In this document: one piece after another, positions 35,324 to 44,603 of the stretch | Numbering within the stretch: the stretch's first letter is position 1 | Layout of the letters: every line of letters begins with the position of its first letter | Position numbers and translations under genes: made by a program | Notes under the pieces: generated by a model | Database searches by the model: none | What the model saw: the letters and a program-made list of their open reading frames with translations, nothing else | Told to the model about the DNA's origin: nothing | Source of the DNA: Agrobacterium tumefaciens | Lineage (GTDB): Bacteria > Pseudomonadota > Alphaproteobacteria > Rhizobiales > Rhizobiaceae | DNA: 64,000 nucleotides | NCBI GenBank assembly: GCA_025559845.1 | Contig: CP048469.1 | Coordinates: 682,001-746,000 of the forward strand | Direction: 5' to 3'

Positions 35324-36697
35324 TTAAAGCAGCGTGCCGCTGAGAATGACCAGCGCGACGGAGAAGTAGATCACCAGTCCGCTGACATCCACCAGCGTTG
35401 CCACGAAGGGCGCTGACGCGCTGGCAGGATCAAGCCGCAGGCGCTGCAGCACGAAGGGCAGCATGGAGCCTGCCAGCGAACCGAAGGTCACGATACCGAC
35501 GAGAGCGGCAAAGACGGTCGCGCCAACCAGCAGCCAGTGTTCGCCGTAATCGTAGAAACCGGCCTGCTGCCAGACGGTCAGTCGCAGGAAACCAATAGCG
35601 CCGAGAATGCAGCCGAGTGTCAGCCCGGTCGGGATTTCACGCAGTAAAACCCGCCACCAGTCCGACAGCTTCAACTCGCCAAGCGCCAGCGCCCGGATGA
35701 TGAGCGAGGTTGCCTGCGAACCGGAATTGCCGCCGGATGACATGATGAGCGGAATGAACAGCGTCAGCACCACGGCTTTTTCCAACTCACCCTCAAAGTG
35801 CTGCATGGCGCTTGCCGTCAGCATTTCTCCAAGGAAGAGGGCGGCAAGCCAGCCCGCACGTTTGCGGATCATATCCGGGAAGCCGATCGACATGTAGGGT
35901 TTGCCGAGTGCTTCCATGCCGCCGAACTTGTGCGCATCCTCCGTTGTATCGGCGATCATCGTGTCGATCACGTCGTCGACGGTTACGATGCCAAGCATGC
36001 GCGCATTCTCGTCCACGACGGGCAGGGCCAGAAGGTCGTGCTTGCGGATCAGTCGGGCGACATCTTCCTGCGACATCATCGGATCGGCCGAAACGAGGCC
36101 TTCTCGTGAAGCCACCGAGAGGATCGAGGCGTCCGGCTCTCCGGTCAGCAGCCGTCGCAGCGTCACCACCTTGGAAAGCGTCTTGTCCTTGGCCAACACA
36201 TAGATGGCGTAGACCGTTTCACGCGACCGTTCGACGAAACGGATGTGCGAAAGGGTCTGCTCCACCGTCCAGTCGTCCGGTACGCTGACGAATTCCGTGG
36301 TCATGATGGAACCGGCCGTGCGTGGCGGATACCCCATCAGGTGCTGGATGGAGAGTGCGGCTGCACGGTCCAGTCGGGCAAAAAGCCGGCCCCGTGGTCC
36401 GTCTTCCATCTCAGCCAGAATATCCGCGACACGGTCGTCGGACATCAGGTTGACGATGGGTGCTGCTTTTTCGACCGGAAAATGGGCGATGATCTCGGCG
36501 GCCTTGTGCAACTCCGGCCGGTCGAGAATGGCGACAGCCTTCGCCTGCGGCATGGCCAGCAGTGTGGTTGCGGCAGCAACAACATCGAGCGTGTTCAGTT
36601 GCTCGACGCGTTCTGCAATGGTGGATGGACCCGAGTTACCGCCACGAAGGAGACGCGCGGCCTTGCTGGCCCTCTGGGAGAGGTTGTGGAAGTTCAT
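35324..36697 (-). CDS. mgtE: Magnesium transporter MgtE
   Basis: MgtE is a gated Mg2+ channel. The 457-residue protein shows an N-terminal helical domain (about residues 27-125), paired CBS domains (about 130-255, including SIMTTEFVSVPDDWTVEQ and GIVTVDDVIDTM) and a C-terminal five-helix membrane domain with IPLIMSSGGNSGSQATSL, the most conserved segment of the pore. The length matches the family. A long foldable leader precedes the ATG. Confidence 0.94.
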   Translation of the reverse strand: MNFHNLSQRASKAARLLRGGNSGPSTIAERVEQLNTLDVVAAATTLLAMPQAKAVAILDRPELHKAAEIIAHFPVEKAAPIVNLMSDDRVADILAEMEDGPRGRLFARLDRAAALSIQHLMGYPPRTAGSIMTTEFVSVPDDWTVEQTLSHIRFVERSRETVYAIYVLAKDKTLSKVVTLRRLLTGEPDASILSVASREGLVSADPMMSQEDVARLIRKHDLLALPVVDENARMLGIVTVDDVIDTMIADTTEDAHKFGGMEALGKPYMSIGFPDMIRKRAGWLAALFLGEMLTASAMQHFEGELEKAVVLTLFIPLIMSSGGNSGSQATSLIIRALALGELKLSDWWRVLLREIPTGLTLGCILGAIGFLRLTVWQQAGFYDYGEHWLLVGATVFAALVGIVTFGSLAGSMLPFVLQRLRLDPASASAPFVATLVDVSGLVIYFSVALVILSGTLL

Positions 36698-36729
36698 GAT
36701 TGCTCACCTTTCCGTCGATTCGCCGATCA

Positions 36730-36780
36730 CGGCGAACGCGGTGGTGAGCCGACAGGAGTCGGATCAGTTCCCGTTCGCCG
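36730..36780 (-). promoter_or_regulatory. Structured leader of mgtE
   Basis: In the mRNA sense CGGCGAACG pairs with CGTTCGCCG as an outer stem enclosing CCGAC-TCCT-GTCGG; a further small GCCG/CGGC hairpin lies between it and the start. A nested fold in the leader of a Mg2+ transporter gene suggests a regulatory element, but it matches no riboswitch I know. Confidence 0.4.
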
Positions 36781-36960
36781 CTTTCGGCAAAGGCAATCGA
36801 CTACTACTGTCGCTAGACATCCAATGATGCTCCGTTGAAATCCGCACGATGCTGCGTCACAGCATGCGCGTGGGGAGGTGGTGCGCCTGAAACCGAAAAG
36901 AGTCAAGCGCCCAATTTTAAAATTTCAGCAAGGTTGAAAGGCGGTTTCGCCGGGTGGCGG

Positions 36961-36984
36961 AAAAGCGGCATTAAGCCGCTTTTT
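36961..36984 (-). terminator. Hairpin spanning the MFS gene stop codon
   Basis: AAAAAGCGGC and GCCGCTTTT pair around TTAAT, which contains the TAA stop of the MFS gene. The T run on the minus strand makes it a compact terminator that overlaps the coding end. Confidence 0.65.
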
Positions 36985-38215
36985 CACGACGCTCCACGGC
37001 CACGGAAACGAGGAAAACGCCAAGGCCGAGAAGCGACAGAACCGCGCCCACATAACCGGTCGAGGCATAACCGTAACCCATGGCAATCACCATGCCGCCC
37101 AGCCATGCACCAAGCGCGTTGGCGATGTTGAAGGCGGAGTGGTTGGATGCAGCCGCAAGCGTCTGCGCATCCGCAGCAACGTCCATCAACCGGGTCTGTA
37201 CGGCCGGGCATGCAGCAAAGCCGCAGCCGATCAGGAAGACGCACAGGCACAGCATGAAAGGATCATGCGCCGTCATTCCAAAGAGCACCATCAGGACGAC
37301 GTTAAAAGCGAGCATGCCGCCGATCGTGCCGTTGAGCGAGATGTCGGCCAGCCGCGAACCGACCACATTGCCGACATTCATGCCGATACCGAAGAGCGCC
37401 AGTACCATGGAGACGGTCGAGACCGGCATCATGGCAACGTCGGTGGTGGTCTTGGCGATATAGCTGAAGACCGCGAACATGCCGCCAAAACCCGTCGATG
37501 CAATCGCCAGCGTCAGCCAGACCTGCACACGCCGGAAGGCTCCGAGTTCGCGCCATAGGCTGGCGCCTTCCTCCACCTTGTCGCGCGGCTGGAAAAGCCA
37601 CAGCAATGCGACGGTGAGGATACCAATGCCGCCAACCAGCATGAAGGCCGCGCGCCATGAGAAATGCTGACCGAAGAAGGTGGCAAGCGGCGTTCCAAGT
37701 AGGGTTGCTATGGTCAGTCCGAGCATTACCCGACCAACAGCCCGCGCCCGCTTGTGGATGGGTGCCATCGAAGCGGCGACGAGAGCGGCAACACCGAAGT
37801 AGGCGCCGTGCGGCAGGCCGGTGATGAAGCGCAGAATGGTGAAGCTGACAAAATCAGGTGCCATGGCGCTCAAAATGTTGCCGATAGCAAAGATGCCCAT
37901 CAGTCCCAGCAGCAATGTGCGGCGCGTCATGCGGGCGGCAAGTATGGCAATAATCGGTGCACCAATGACGACGCCGAGCGCATAAGCAGTGATGACGTAA
38001 CCGGCCTGCGGTACGCTGACGCCATAGGTCGTGGCGACGTCAGGCAGCAGACCCATGATCGCAAACTCGCCGGTACCAATGCCAAAACCGCCCGCGGCAA
38101 GGGCCAGCTCGATAAGTGCGATGGCTAGGGGCGGCAAGGTGGCGGCTGCTGCCGTCGTGCCAATGGTTTCACTCTCCGCTCCAAGGCGGACTTCAGACGT
38201 GTGCGGCTGACTCAT
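36971..38215 (-). CDS. MFS transporter, DHA1 (AraJ/SotB-like)
   Basis: The 414-residue product has about twelve membrane helices in two halves. The first half carries GTGEFAIMGLLPDVA and the loop LAARMTRRTLLLG between helices 2 and 3, both usual for arabinose/purine-ribonucleoside efflux-type DHA1 members. The long cytoplasmic loop falls near residue 200 (FQPRDKVEEG). The substrate is unknown; drug or sugar efflux is usual in the family. It is a single gene with its own terminator. Confidence 0.9.
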   Translation of the reverse strand: MSQPHTSEVRLGAESETIGTTAAAATLPPLAIALIELALAAGGFGIGTGEFAIMGLLPDVATTYGVSVPQAGYVITAYALGVVIGAPIIAILAARMTRRTLLLGLMGIFAIGNILSAMAPDFVSFTILRFITGLPHGAYFGVAALVAASMAPIHKRARAVGRVMLGLTIATLLGTPLATFFGQHFSWRAAFMLVGGIGILTVALLWLFQPRDKVEEGASLWRELGAFRRVQVWLTLAIASTGFGGMFAVFSYIAKTTTDVAMMPVSTVSMVLALFGIGMNVGNVVGSRLADISLNGTIGGMLAFNVVLMVLFGMTAHDPFMLCLCVFLIGCGFAACPAVQTRLMDVAADAQTLAAASNHSAFNIANALGAWLGGMVIAMGYGYASTGYVGAVLSLLGLGVFLVSVAVERREKAA

Positions 38216-38455
38216 GGCGACCTGAAAAGGGATATAAAGAACAGAAAAAAGGGCAAGGCTGTATGGGAAACAACCTGCCCTGACTGGAGATGCGCGGTCA
38301 TGAAAATGACCTTAAGTATTTTCTAACATGGAATAGTGCATCGCGGTAGAGTTATTCGTGGCAAAAAATTTGCGTTCACGCGATGGTGTTTGGAACCTCA
38401 TTGGAGGGCGGGCATTTATGCGCCTGTGCGAAGCCTCGGCAGAACCGGATAAGAC

Positions 38456-39370
38456 ATGAAGCTCGTTGCAATATTCAACCGCGATGGCGGTACCTTCCGC
38501 ACCACCGACATGCAGGCTTTTTGTGAGTATAGCCGCGACGTTTTCACCAGAGCAGGCCATGAGATTGATTGCCGCCCGGTTGATGGCAAGGACATTCTGG
38601 CCGAACTCGAGCGTGCTGCAGACGAGCCGGGGATCGATGGCATCATCGCAGGCGGCGGCGATGGAACAATCTCGGCCGCTGCCGGTATCGCCTGGAAGCA
38701 CGGCATCGCGCTTGGTGTCGTGCCGGCCGGAACGATGAATCTTTTTGCGCGCTCGCTGAAATTGCCGCTCGATATTCGTCAGGCTCTCGATGCGCTCGCA
38801 TCGGGCGACATCGCCGAAGTGGATATCGCCAGTGCCAATGGCCGCCTGTTCGTGCACCAGTTTTCGGCTGGTCTGCATTCACGCATGGTTCGCTACCGCA
38901 ACAATCTTGCCTTTGCCTCGCGTCTCGGCAAGATCAAGGCCAGCGTGCGTGCCGCGATCAGCGTTATCTTGAACCCGCCGGTCTTCGAGGTGGAGTTTAC
39001 GGTAAATGGCGAAAAGCAGCGCAGCAAGGTTTCGGCCATCTCAGTGTCCAACAACGAGTTCGGTCGAAACTCGCTGTTGGTGGCAGATGACATTTCCGGC
39101 GGCCATCTTGGCTTTTACCTTACCGATCCGTTGCGCCCCCTGGGAGTTACCAGGCTTGCTTTGGACATCATGCGCGGCAAGCTGAAGGAGAACGCTTCAG
39201 TAACCGCCATGACGGCAACATCGGTAGAGTTGCATTTCCCTAGGACACGGCACGACGTTCGCTGCGTGATCGACGGCGAACTCTTGCCGATGGAACGCGA
39301 CGTCGCACTGAAGCTTCATGCTGGTGAGCTGAAGGTGCTGGTCGGACGCGAATTCTTCACGCGTCCCTGA
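38456..39370 (+). CDS. Diacylglycerol/sphingosine kinase-like lipid kinase
   Basis: The 304-residue protein has the DAGK catalytic motif GGGDGT (residues 66-71), followed by VVPAGTMNLFARSL (88-101), which places it in the YegS/DgkB-type soluble lipid kinases. The C-terminal beta-sandwich (DVRCVIDGELLPMERDV) is also typical. It likely phosphorylates a membrane lipid at the cytoplasmic face; the substrate is not determined. It stands alone, converging with the glutamine-synthetase-like gene. Confidence 0.9.
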   Translation: MKLVAIFNRDGGTFRTTDMQAFCEYSRDVFTRAGHEIDCRPVDGKDILAELERAADEPGIDGIIAGGGDGTISAAAGIAWKHGIALGVVPAGTMNLFARSLKLPLDIRQALDALASGDIAEVDIASANGRLFVHQFSAGLHSRMVRYRNNLAFASRLGKIKASVRAAISVILNPPVFEVEFTVNGEKQRSKVSAISVSNNEFGRNSLLVADDISGGHLGFYLTDPLRPLGVTRLALDIMRGKLKENASVTAMTATSVELHFPRTRHDVRCVIDGELLPMERDVALKLHAGELKVLVGREFFTRP

Positions 39371-39408
39371 CCGCTCATGTGTGATCTGTCTCCCGATGCG
39401 TTCGGGCT

Positions 39409-40767
39409 CTAGATCCGTGGCAGGTAGGTCCGGTAATCGAAATCGGAGACGGTGCGCAGGAAGGCAATCGCCTCCTTGCGCTTCGTGTCTGCATAAAGCT
39501 TGCGGTAACGGGCTCCGAAAATGCGTGCCATGATCGGGGAGGCGGCAAAGTCCTCGACAGCCGTCAGAAAATCATGCGTGAGACTGCGTTTCGCGGAACT
39601 TGCCTGCCCAGGCTCAGTTTCCGGGCCGGGGTCCAGCCGGTTCTCGAGGCCAAGAAGCATGCCGCCGAGTATGGCTGCCAGCAGCAGATGCGGATTGGCA
39701 TCGGCGCCGGCGACGCGGTGTTCAATTCGGGCGGTCGGGCCATTCGCATCGGGAATGCGCACTGCCGTGCCCCGGTGACCATAACCCCAGTCGATGTCTA
39801 CGGGCGCAAACGAACCCGGCTGAAAGCGACGGTAGGAATTGGCAAAAGGCGCGAATATCGCCTGGGCATCCCGCATCGTATTCAACAGCCCGGCACATAC
39901 GGATTTCAATTGCACGGCCTCGCCGCCCGCCGCATCGAGAACGTTTTTCCCCTGGCTGTCGATGACGCTGACATGCACATGCAGGCCTGACCCGGCCTGA
40001 TCGGAATAGGGCTTGGCCATGCAGGTGGATTTCAGGCCGTGACGCCTGGCTGCATGATCTGCGAGGCGCTTGAGATAGATACAATCGTCGGCAGCCGCCA
40101 GTGCGTCGGCACGGTGCAGCAGATTGACTTCAAACTGGCCGGGACCGAATTCAGCAGTTGTCGCATCGGTGGGAAGCCCCTGTATCTTCGCCCAGTCGTT
40201 CAGCGTCTGGAGAAAGCCGTCCATCGCATCGGTCGCACCCATGTCGTAAAGCTGCGCACCAGTTGCCTCGCCACGATAGGCAAGGCTTGCAGGTGGTCGG
40301 GGTTTGCCCGTTTCACGCCAGTCTCTCTCCACCAGATAAAACTCGAGTTCGGTTGCCACGACGGGCGTCAGCCCGAGTTCGGCGTAACGTGTCAGTACAT
40401 TGGCAAGAATGGCACGAGGGTCCATGAAGCTTGGGCTGCCATCCATTTCGTGCATCGTGGCCAGAACCTGCTGCGATCCGTCCGGTGCCCATGGCATCGG
40501 GGTTAGGCTGCGTTGATCCGCGACGCAAAGACCGTCCGGATCGCCGATCGTCAGGGACAGCCCGGTGAGATCATCATTGTCATCGCCCCAGATGTCGAGC
40601 GACTGCGTCGATGAAGGTAGCCTGACCGCACCATCCCAGATTTTCTGTTCCTTGCCGGGCGGGATGCGTTTGCCGCGAAGATCGCCATTCATGCCCACCA
40701 GAAGAATTTCCGTGCGTGGTTGCTGATCGCTCGGGGTGCGGATGTCCGACAGGGATTTCGAGGTCAT
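39409..40767 (-). CDS. Glutamine synthetase-family ligase (gamma-glutamylpolyamine synthetase type)
   Basis: The 452-residue protein has the glutamine synthetase catalytic domain: TELEFYLVERDW, AEFGPGQFEVN, GSGLHVHVSV, and NPHLLLAAILGGML. The short N-terminal beta-grasp and missing adenylylation tyrosine region are unlike nitrogen-assimilating GlnA; the form resembles PuuA/SpuI enzymes that glutamylate polyamines. A divergent class III aminotransferase of putrescine type supports that role. The start is ATG 40767 (frame open to 40845). Confidence 0.85.
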   Translation of the reverse strand: MTSKSLSDIRTPSDQQPRTEILLVGMNGDLRGKRIPPGKEQKIWDGAVRLPSSTQSLDIWGDDNDDLTGLSLTIGDPDGLCVADQRSLTPMPWAPDGSQQVLATMHEMDGSPSFMDPRAILANVLTRYAELGLTPVVATELEFYLVERDWRETGKPRPPASLAYRGEATGAQLYDMGATDAMDGFLQTLNDWAKIQGLPTDATTAEFGPGQFEVNLLHRADALAAADDCIYLKRLADHAARRHGLKSTCMAKPYSDQAGSGLHVHVSVIDSQGKNVLDAAGGEAVQLKSVCAGLLNTMRDAQAIFAPFANSYRRFQPGSFAPVDIDWGYGHRGTAVRIPDANGPTARIEHRVAGADANPHLLLAAILGGMLLGLENRLDPGPETEPGQASSAKRSLTHDFLTAVEDFAASPIMARIFGARYRKLYADTKRKEAIAFLRTVSDFDYRTYLPRI

Positions 40768-40903
40768 GACTGGCTTTCCGGTTGTTTTCGGCTGCAACGA
40801 TAAGTCGAAACGGCGAGCCTTGCCAAATCGAATCTGCCCGGCCATGTTCCTTTGCGGCGCGTCTTTCTCATCGGTTGGCGCCTAATCGGGAGTGTGATCT
40901 GTC

Positions 40904-42274
40904 ATGAATGAAATCACCAAAGGGATTTCCAATCTCGCGGCCATCGATGCCGCGCACCACCTTCATCCCTTTTCCGACATGGGCAAGCTCAATGCGGCCG
41001 GAACCCGCATCATCGAACGGGCCGAAGGCGTTTTCATCTATGACAGCACCGGAAAGAAATATCTCGACGCCTTCGCCGGGCTTTGGTGTGTGAACATCGG
41101 TTACGGTCGCAAGGAAATCGCCGATGCCGTATCGCGGCAGATGAACGAGTTGCCCTATTACAACGCGTTCTTTGGCACGACCACGCCGCCTGCGACATTG
41201 CTGGCGCAGAAGATTGCGTCCCGCGCCGGACCCAGGATGAACCATGTGTTCTTTACCAATTCCGGTTCCGAAGCGACTGACACCTGGTTCCGGATGGCGC
41301 GTGTCTACTGGAAAGCGCTTGGCCATCCCTCTAAGACGAAAATCATTGCCCGCAGAAACGGTTATCATGGCTCTACGGTCGCAGGCGCCTCGCTTGGCGG
41401 CATGAAATGGATGCATGAGCAGGGCAATCTGCCGATCGAAGGCATCGCGCATATTGGCCAGCCCTATTGGTATGCGGAGGGTGGCGATCTTTCTCCCGCC
41501 GAGTTCGGTCTCAAGGTCGCACGTGAACTTGATGCCAAAATCGATGAGCTGGGCGAAGAAAATGTTGCCGCTTTCGTAGCCGAACCGATCCAGGGGGCAG
41601 GCGGTGTGATCGTGCCGCCGGAAACCTACTGGCCGGAGATTGCCCGCATCTGCAAGGCACGTAACATCCTGCTCGTCTCCGATGAGGTGATCTGCGGTTT
41701 CGGACGGCTGGGCTCATGGTTCGGCTACCAGCATTTTGGTGTCGAACCGGATTTGGCGCCAGTCGCAAAGGGATTGTCATCAGGTTATCTGCCGATCGGT
41801 GGCGTTCTGGTATCCGATCGTGTCGCGGAGGTCATGCTGAATGACGTCGGTGATTTCAATCACGGCTTTACCTATTCCGGACATCCGGTCTGCGCGGCTG
41901 CCGCACTGGAAAACCTCAGAATCATCGAGGACGAAGGTCTGGTGGAACGCGTGCGCGACGATATCGGGCCCTATTTTGCGGAAGGTTGGAAAAGCCTTAC
42001 CGATCATGAGGTTGTGGGGGAGGCGGTCAATGTCGGCCTGATGGGCGGCCTGCAGCTTGCCGTGGACAAGACGACGCGCAGGCGCTACGCGAAACCTGAT
42101 GACGTCGGCACCGAGGTTCGCAATCATTGCCTGGCAAACGGCCTTGTTATGCGCGCCACCGGCGACCGTATGCTGGCCTCTCCAGCATTGACGATCAGCC
42201 GGTCCGAAGTCGATCAGATGATGGAAACTCTGCGCAAGGGGCTGGACCACTTGCGCGACACTGTGAAGGAATAG
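40904..42274 (+). CDS. Class III aminotransferase, putrescine/omega-amino type
   Basis: This PLP enzyme of 456 residues has the family signature VSDEVICGFGRLGSWFGYQ and the PLP lysine Lys289 in APVAKGLSSGYLP. The closest look is SpuC-like putrescine:pyruvate or omega-amino acid:pyruvate aminotransferases. With the glutamine-synthetase-like gene divergent from it, it probably uses polyamines or derived amines as donor. An OsmC-like gene follows four bases after its stop. Confidence 0.9.
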   Translation: MNEITKGISNLAAIDAAHHLHPFSDMGKLNAAGTRIIERAEGVFIYDSTGKKYLDAFAGLWCVNIGYGRKEIADAVSRQMNELPYYNAFFGTTTPPATLLAQKIASRAGPRMNHVFFTNSGSEATDTWFRMARVYWKALGHPSKTKIIARRNGYHGSTVAGASLGGMKWMHEQGNLPIEGIAHIGQPYWYAEGGDLSPAEFGLKVARELDAKIDELGEENVAAFVAEPIQGAGGVIVPPETYWPEIARICKARNILLVSDEVICGFGRLGSWFGYQHFGVEPDLAPVAKGLSSGYLPIGGVLVSDRVAEVMLNDVGDFNHGFTYSGHPVCAAAALENLRIIEDEGLVERVRDDIGPYFAEGWKSLTDHEVVGEAVNVGLMGGLQLAVDKTTRRRYAKPDDVGTEVRNHCLANGLVMRATGDRMLASPALTISRSEVDQMMETLRKGLDHLRDTVKE

Positions 42275-42278
42275 ATCG

Positions 42279-42749
42279 ATGGCCGGACAGGAACACCATT
42301 ACAGCGTCAAGGTGACGTGGACGGGCAATCGTGGCACGGGAACGACCGGCTATCGCGACTATGACAGGGATCATACACTCTCCGCCGAGGGCAAGCCGGA
42401 TATTGCCGGTTCTTCCGATCCCGCGTTCCGCGGCGATTCCGCCCGCTGGAATCCCGAAGAACTGCTGGTTGGCTCGCTCTCTGCCTGCCATAAGCTCTGG
42501 TATCTGCACTTCTGCGCCGTATCGGGCGTTGTCGTCAGCGATTATGTCGACAGTGCCGAGGGTACCATGGTCATGGAAAAAGATGGCGCCGGACATTTCA
42601 GTGAGGTCGTGCTGAAGCCGGTGGTGACGATCACAAAAGGCGACCCTGCCGTTGCACAGGAACTGCATGAGGACGCGCATGACAAATGCTTCATCGCGCG
42701 ATCGGTCAATTTCCCCGTTCGCATAGAAGCAACAGTGAAAACGGCCTGA
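42279..42749 (+). CDS. OsmC/Ohr-family protein
   Basis: The 156-residue protein matches the OsmC family: the fold start YSVKVTWTGNRGTGTTGYRDYDRDH, NPEELLVGSLSACHKLWYLHFC with the first reactive Cys, and HDKCFIARSVNFPV with the second. Such proteins reduce organic peroxides through the Cys pair. It follows the aminotransferase by four bases and is likely cotranscribed with it, perhaps to deal with peroxide or aldehyde byproducts; that is inference. Confidence 0.9.
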   Translation: MAGQEHHYSVKVTWTGNRGTGTTGYRDYDRDHTLSAEGKPDIAGSSDPAFRGDSARWNPEELLVGSLSACHKLWYLHFCAVSGVVVSDYVDSAEGTMVMEKDGAGHFSEVVLKPVVTITKGDPAVAQELHEDAHDKCFIARSVNFPVRIEATVKTA

Positions 42750-42773
42750 GGCCGATCAGTCAGGTCAATTGAT

Positions 42774-42801
42774 GACGCCCGCGCGGCTTTGTGCGGGCGT
42801 C
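42774..42801. terminator. Bidirectional terminator
   Basis: GACGCCCGC pairs with GCGGGCGTC around a ten-base loop, between the convergent osmC-like and AMP nucleosidase genes. Confidence 0.7.
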
Positions 42802-42810
42802 TTGATGAGT

Positions 42811-44316
42811 TTATTGGAAAGCCGTCTCGTAGAAGCTTCTGAGCTTACGGGAATGCAGGGTTTCCTTCTGCATGGCTGCAAGCTTCTGCACGGCGCGAAT
42901 ACCGATCTGCAAATGCTGGGCAACCTGCGTCCGGTAAAACTCGGTCGCCATGCCCGGCAGTTTCAGTTCGCCATGCAAGGGCTTGTCTGAAACGCAGAGC
43001 AGGGTGCCGTAGGGCACGCGGAAGCGGAAGCCGTTTGCAGCGATGGTTGCCGATTCCATGTCGAGTGCAATGGCGCGCGACTGAGACAGGCGCTTGACCG
43101 GGCCAGCCTGGTCGCGAAGCTCCCAGTTGCGGTTGTCGATGGTCGCCACGGTGCCGGTGCGCATGATGCGCTTTAGCTCGAAACCTTCGTAACCGGTCAC
43201 TTCCGCAACCGCACCTTCCAGAGCAAGCTGTACTTCCGCAAGTGCCGGGATCGGCACCCAGACCGGCAGGTCATCGTCCAGGACGTGATCTTCACGCACA
43301 TAGGCATGGGCAAGAACATAATCGCCAAGACGCTGGCTGTTGCGAAGACCGGCGCAATGGCCAACCATCAGCCAGGCATGCGGACGCAAGACAGCAATGT
43401 GGTCGGTAATCGTCTTGGCGTTGGATGGGCCGACGCCGATATTGACCAGGGTGATCCCTGCATGGCCCTTCTTCTTCAGGTGGTAGGCGGGCATCTGCGG
43501 CAGACGCCCCAGCGTCATGTCGGTTTCAGGTTTGTCGGACCCCGCATGGGTGACGATATTGCCCGGCTCGACGAACTCCGTGTAGCCTTCGCCTCCATCC
43601 CGCATCAACTTGCGGGCCCAGGCAGCGAATTCGTCGATGTAGAACTGATAGTTCGTAAAAAGCACGAAATTCTGGAAATGACTGGCGCTTGTCGCCGTGT
43701 AGTGACTAAGGCGCGCCAGAGAGTAATCTATGCGCTGCGCGGTGAATGGCGCAAGCGGTGCGGGTTCACCCGGTACCTGATCATATTCGCCGTTGGCAAT
43801 CAGGTCATCGGTATTGTTGAGGTCCGGCGTGTCGAAAAGATCGCGCAACGGCACATCCGACAACGAAGACGCCGCAGAAGCCTCGACATGGGCACCCTCG
43901 CCAAATGCGAAGTGCAGCGGAATGGGAGTGGCCGATTCCGAGATCGTCACTGGAACGCCGTGGTTCTTGATCAGAAGGCCAAGCTGCTCTTTCAGATAAT
44001 GCCGGAAAAGCTGCGGGCGGGTAATGGTCGTGGTGTAGACGCCGGGGGCGGTGACATGACCGTAGGACAGGCGTGAATCCACATGGCCGAAACTTGACGT
44101 TTCGATGGACGCTTGCGGATAGCATGCGCGGTAGCGACCCTCGATGGGGGCTCCCTGCGCCAGATCCGTGAAGGACTTGATGAGAAAATTCGTGTTGCGC
44201 TCATAAAGCGCTGTCAACGCCTCGACAGCCTCCTTCGGGTCCGTGAACGTCTGTGGCGCATACGGCTCTGGTGTGATGAAGGAGAGGGGCGGAATCGTGT
44301 GCTTTGCTATCGTCAT
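42811..44316 (-). CDS. amn: AMP nucleosidase
   Basis: AMP nucleosidase splits AMP to adenine and ribose 5-phosphate and helps set the adenylate pool. The 501-residue protein has the N-terminal Amn domain and a C-terminal nucleoside-phosphorylase fold with VNIGVGPSNAKTITDH, MVGHCAGLRNSQ and the active-site region AIALDMESATIAANG. The length is near the family norm of about 485. The start is ATG 44316. Two very small genes lie just upstream on the same strand. Confidence 0.95.
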   Translation of the reverse strand: MTIAKHTIPPLSFITPEPYAPQTFTDPKEAVEALTALYERNTNFLIKSFTDLAQGAPIEGRYRACYPQASIETSSFGHVDSRLSYGHVTAPGVYTTTITRPQLFRHYLKEQLGLLIKNHGVPVTISESATPIPLHFAFGEGAHVEASAASSLSDVPLRDLFDTPDLNNTDDLIANGEYDQVPGEPAPLAPFTAQRIDYSLARLSHYTATSASHFQNFVLFTNYQFYIDEFAAWARKLMRDGGEGYTEFVEPGNIVTHAGSDKPETDMTLGRLPQMPAYHLKKKGHAGITLVNIGVGPSNAKTITDHIAVLRPHAWLMVGHCAGLRNSQRLGDYVLAHAYVREDHVLDDDLPVWVPIPALAEVQLALEGAVAEVTGYEGFELKRIMRTGTVATIDNRNWELRDQAGPVKRLSQSRAIALDMESATIAANGFRFRVPYGTLLCVSDKPLHGELKLPGMATEFYRTQVAQHLQIGIRAVQKLAAMQKETLHSRKLRSFYETAFQ

Positions 44317-44418
44317 GGCTCATTATAGGGAGCCAATTTTCACAGGCAAGCGACAGAAATACGAAGAAACTGAAAAGAAACGGAAAACCTGACGGGGCCT
44401 GTGGGTCAGATGAAATAT

Positions 44419-44592
44419 TCAGCCGAGAGCACCGCGCTGCAGGGTCATCAGCAGCACGAAGCCTGCACCCTTGGAGGCAGGGCGCGGGTCAGACTTGTAC
44501 ACTGCAAGACCGGCCACTGGTCCAAGGAAGATCGAAGCGACGAGCGCGAGCCTGATGGCGGAAAAGAGCGTGCTGGAAAAGCTGTTGGTCAT
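44419..44592 (-). CDS. Small signal-peptide protein, 57 residues
   Basis: The frame encodes a short protein with a hydrophobic stretch (AIRLALVASIFLGPVAGLAV) and a small polar tail. Its start follows the stop of the preceding small gene by 11 bases, with AAAGGCG eight bases upstream. It is too short for usual ORF cut-offs. The function is unknown; spacing suggests cotranscription with its neighbour and perhaps with amn. Confidence 0.6.
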   Translation of the reverse strand: MTNSFSSTLFSAIRLALVASIFLGPVAGLAVYKSDPRPASKGAGFVLLMTLQRGALG

Positions 44593-44603
44593 TGTCTTCG
44601 CCT

